Shown here piece after piece: positions 22,860 to 24,413 of a stretch of 24,413 nucleotides of DNA; within the stretch, counting starts at the first letter, position 1, and each line of letters begins with the position of its first letter. The position numbers were made by a program, and so were the translations under genes. This stretch comes from CAYNFH01 sp964396385 (GTDB taxonomy: Bacteria; Armatimonadota; Chthonomonadetes; Chthonomonadales; CAJBBX01), in NCBI GenBank assembly GCA_964396385.1, contig CAYNFH010000088.1, positions 1-24,413 on the forward strand, in the 5' to 3' direction. Under the pieces are notes generated by a model. The model did not search any database. It was given only the letters and a program-made list of their open reading frames with translations, and had not been told where the DNA came from.

Positions 22860-22908
22860 GCCCGCACACCTGGTCTGCTACCTGTTTGGCGCCCAGGTTG
22901 CTGCGGGC
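22860..22908 (+). promoter_or_regulatory. Structured leader hairpin upstream of the repeat protein
   Basis: GCCCGCA (22860-22866) pairs with TGCGGGC (22902-22908), and ACCTGG (22868-22873) pairs with CCAGGT (22893-22898). That gives 13 pairs with a small internal bulge and a 19-base loop. A moderately T-rich GTGTTTGTC follows. It could be an attenuator, a protein-binding leader or simply an mRNA-stabilising stem. Confidence 0.5.
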
Positions 22909-22969
22909 GTGTTTGTCAGTGGAAAGGCCGGCGCGGCAGCCCACAAAGTTTAGGAAGGGGCACCAAGTC

Positions 22970-23599
22970 GTGCGTAAATGGAGCCAGGAGACGATTGCCA
23001 ACGAGATAGTTCGCATGCACAACCGCGGGGAGGACCTGAACTACGCCACGATTGCGCAGGAGCAGGTGGCGCTCCTTAGGGCGGCGACCCGCTACTTTGG
23101 GTCGTGGCGGACCGCGGTGGAGTATGCGGGTTTGGATTATGAGGACATTCGCAAGTACAAGATGTGGTCGAAGGAGCGGATCCTGGAGCGGATCCGAGAA
23201 CTGCATGCCCAGGGCGAAGACCTGTCGTGGCGCCACGTAAGCACGGAAGTGGACCCGCAGCTCGCCGCAGCGGCCACCAAGCGCAAGCACTTCGGCTCAT
23301 GGCGCAACGCCATTCAGTCGGCCGGACTACAGTACAGTGATATTCGTCGGTATCGAGAGTGGGACGAGCAGGCGGTCATCAACCGGCTGCGCGAGCTGCA
23401 CGCCCAAGGCAAAGACTTGAACGCCAAGAGCATGGAGGAGCTGGACATCACCCTCATTACCGCCGCACGCCGCCGCTTCGACTCCTGGGACCAAGCGCTC
23501 ACCGCGGCCGGTCTCGACTACAAGCAGATTGTTCTCCGCACCCCGTTCAAGCGCCGCCGCAAGGGCGCGCCGGAGCGCGAGCCGGTAGGCGTCGCCTAG
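22970..23599 (+). CDS. Protein of three HNH/homing-endonuclease-associated repeats
   Basis: A 209-residue basic protein built almost wholly from three copies of a unit of about 62-65 residues. Copies start at W4, W66 and W131. Each reads W-x-x-E/Q-x-I, then (R)ELHAQGEDL or a variant, then FGSW (43-46, 108-111) or FDSW (170-173), A-AGL-Y and DIRKY-like. This matches the repeat found beside HNH homing endonucleases (Pfam HNH_repeat type) and thought to bind DNA. No nuclease motif is present. The tail PFKRRRKG is strongly basic. It is likely a cytosolic DNA-binding protein; target unknown. GTG at 22970 begins directly at the first repeat and follows AGGAAGGGG by 9 bases. The longer TTG start at 22886 falls inside the leader hairpin. 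Promoter at 22792. Confidence 0.82.
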   Translation: MRKWSQETIANEIVRMHNRGEDLNYATIAQEQVALLRAATRYFGSWRTAVEYAGLDYEDIRKYKMWSKERILERIRELHAQGEDLSWRHVSTEVDPQLAAAATKRKHFGSWRNAIQSAGLQYSDIRRYREWDEQAVINRLRELHAQGKDLNAKSMEELDITLITAARRRFDSWDQALTAAGLDYKQIVLRTPFKRRRKGAPEREPVGVA

Positions 23600-23719
23600 T
23601 TGATGGTTGATGGTTGATGGTTGATGGTTGATTGACCGGACTCTGGGAGTCTGGCTCTCCGGTGACACGGAGCGGAACATGCCGCTTCTGACCATCAACC
23701 ATCAGCCATCAGCCATCAA
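23600..23719. repeat. Inverted heptamer array between convergent genes
   Basis: The left arm has four perfect TTGATGG units (23600-23627) and one variant to 23634. The right arm has CCATCAA, CCATCAG, CCATCAG and CCATCAA (23692-23719). About 60 bases lie between, and they contain a smaller GACTC/GAGTC stem and flanking ACCGG/CCGGT. The left arm starts directly after the repeat-protein stop codon. The right arm encodes the end and stop of the methyltransferase. Confidence 0.92.
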
Positions 23720-24331
23720 CCCCAACTCAAACAGCACTATCTCCTTCTCCTTCCCCTCCCAGTCCACGATTCTGCTTTTCATTTCAAGCCGCCATCCCGA
23801 GCGCTCCAGAGAGTCAATGAAGTCGAAGGCTGGCCTGCGCTGAGGGTCTGTCAGCAGTACGCGCCCGGAGGACCCTACCAGCCGTTCCAGCAGCGCGGCC
23901 AGCGGACTGTGGAGCGTACGCTCGTACAGGATGTCCGACCCGAGCGCGAGGTCGAACCTCTCCGCGGGCGCGTAGGTCCGCCAGTCCGCCAGCGCGTAGC
24001 GGATGCCGCTGACGCCATTACGATCTGCGTTCCGCTGCGCCAGAGCCAGGGCTTCCGGAATGAAATCGGTCTGAAGCACAGTGGCGCCGCGGAGCCTCGC
24101 CACCATGCCGGGCAGCCCGGCGCCCGCCCCCAACTCGATGACGTTGCTCCCCTTCAGGGAGTGCAACGCCGCCACTTCCTCCGCGAGGGCTACCGCGGAT
24201 GGCCAGAACAGCAGGCCGTATGGGAACCGCTCCAGGTCCTGCTCGCTGCGTACGTCTGACAGCAGCAGATCCTGGTCCTCCACGGCTTCGATGTGCCAAT
24301 GGCGTCCGGCGATCTGTAGGGTGTATGACAT
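23702..24331 (-). CDS. Class I SAM-dependent methyltransferase
   Basis: A 209-residue Rossmann-fold methyltransferase resembling the protein-lysine methyltransferase group (Methyltransf_16 type). The N-terminal region YGLLFWPSAVALAEEV (38-53) precedes motif I VIELGAGAGLPG (64-75), D89 in QTDF binds the ribose, and GSDILYERTLHSPL is the post-motif II region. Substrate unknown; protein lysine or a small molecule is possible. The ATG is inside a perfect palindrome, and codons 1-5 belong to it. The last residues GLMADG and the TGA stop are encoded by the heptamer array at 23692-23719. Both gene ends are thus built from repeat DNA. Cytosolic. Confidence 0.88.
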   Translation of the reverse strand: MSYTLQIAGRHWHIEAVEDQDLLLSDVRSEQDLERFPYGLLFWPSAVALAEEVAALHSLKGSNVIELGAGAGLPGMVARLRGATVLQTDFIPEALALAQRNADRNGVSGIRYALADWRTYAPAERFDLALGSDILYERTLHSPLAALLERLVGSSGRVLLTDPQRRPAFDFIDSLERSGWRLEMKSRIVDWEGKEKEIVLFELGLMADG

Positions 24332-24359
24332 ACACCCTACACCCTACCCCTTACACCAA
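24315..24359. repeat. Inverted heptamer array with perfect palindrome over a start codon
   Basis: Positions 24315-24327 and 24329-24341 are perfect 13-base inverted copies around one A. Outside the palindrome the right side continues with ACACCCT, ACCCCTT and ACACCAA units to 24359, so the period is 7. The methyltransferase ATG (24331-24329, minus strand) lies at the centre. Confidence 0.88.
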
Positions 24360-24395
24360 TGTAACAGTTCAGACTCCATGAGTACCGGTTGAAAT

Positions 24396-24413
24396 ATGGC
24401 CCGAAGAAAATGG
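24396..24413 (+). CDS. Possible start of a second repeat-protein gene (cut by window end)
   Basis: Only six codons are visible, reading MARRKW. The protein at 22970 begins with RKW in the same position, which hints at a paralogue. There is no clear ribosome-binding site. With so little sequence this is a guess. Confidence 0.2.

Noticed and set aside
22886..22969. TTG start at 22886 for the repeat protein
   Set aside because: It lies inside the leader hairpin and has no ribosome-binding site; GTG 22970 begins at the first repeat.
22970..23599. Homing endonuclease or mobile intron
   Set aside because: No HNH, LAGLIDADG or GIY-YIG motif and no intron or intein boundary is visible.
23600..23719. 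Heptamer arrays considered as CRISPR
   Set aside because: Units are 7-8 bases with no spacers between them, and no cas genes are present.

Overview
The window is GC-rich chromosomal DNA from a free-living bacterium, probably a member of Armatimonadota or a close relative. The main clue is the pseudopilin at 5044-5874. It has a prepilin N-terminus followed by FPVFAQAREKAR and an H-x9-DG motif, a combination I associate with the large DUF1559 pseudopilin families of Armatimonadota and Planctomycetes-like phyla. Menaquinone genes of the futalosine type fit this but do not prove it. No insertion sequence, phage gene, integrase or CRISPR array is visible.

Layout. (1) 1-4395, minus strand: a Spy/LTXXQ-like secreted protein, a strong terminator, then a soluble multi-GAF/PAS histidine kinase and its NtrC-type response regulator, which is cut by the window edge. 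(2) 4602-4814: a small plus-strand ORF, then a gene-free stretch dense in inverted repeats. (3) 5044-7410, minus strand: the pseudopilin, with a near-consensus promoter and a long leader, and a ceramidase-like hydrolase. (4) 7471-12071, plus strand: a consensus promoter followed by a UbiD decarboxylase, a PAP2 phosphatase, UbiX, a UbiA prenyltransferase and chorismate dehydratase MqnA. This is much of the futalosine menaquinone pathway, with the UbiX cofactor enzyme beside the UbiD enzyme that needs it. (5) 12132-16669, plus strand: HAD hydrolase, M20 amidohydrolase, UDP-glucuronate decarboxylase-like SDR, a 60-residue membrane protein and a Tat-exported flavin amine oxidase. (6) 16791-20558, plus strand: NIL-domain protein, MetX, galactokinase, cupin phosphoglucose isomerase and macrodomain protein. 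Several of these overlap by 4 bp, so methionine and sugar genes appear translationally coupled. (7) 20621-20893: tRNA-Gln and a 47-residue membrane protein. (8) 20964-22706, minus strand: creatininase-family hydrolase, then a cystathionine beta-synthase-like enzyme. (9) 22792-24413: a protein of three HNH-associated repeats with its own promoter and folded leader, a convergent methyltransferase, and perhaps the start of another gene.

The most unusual signal is a recurring architecture at gene junctions: tandem arrays of 7- or 8-base units, commonly in head-to-head pairs able to form long hairpins. The units differ at every locus but the period and layout are shared (11246-11305, 14969-15022, 16664-16750, 23600-23719, 24315-24359; single-arm versions at 4536-4575, 9681-9722 and 19391-19430). 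In most inverted pairs the unit contains TGA or TAG. Because 7 and 8 are not multiples of 3, three units put a stop codon in every frame. Several genes take their stop codon, tail or start codon from such an array. A second repeat family, with core GCAGATCCCTCGCT, sits between convergent gene ends at 4850-4911 and 20925-20953.
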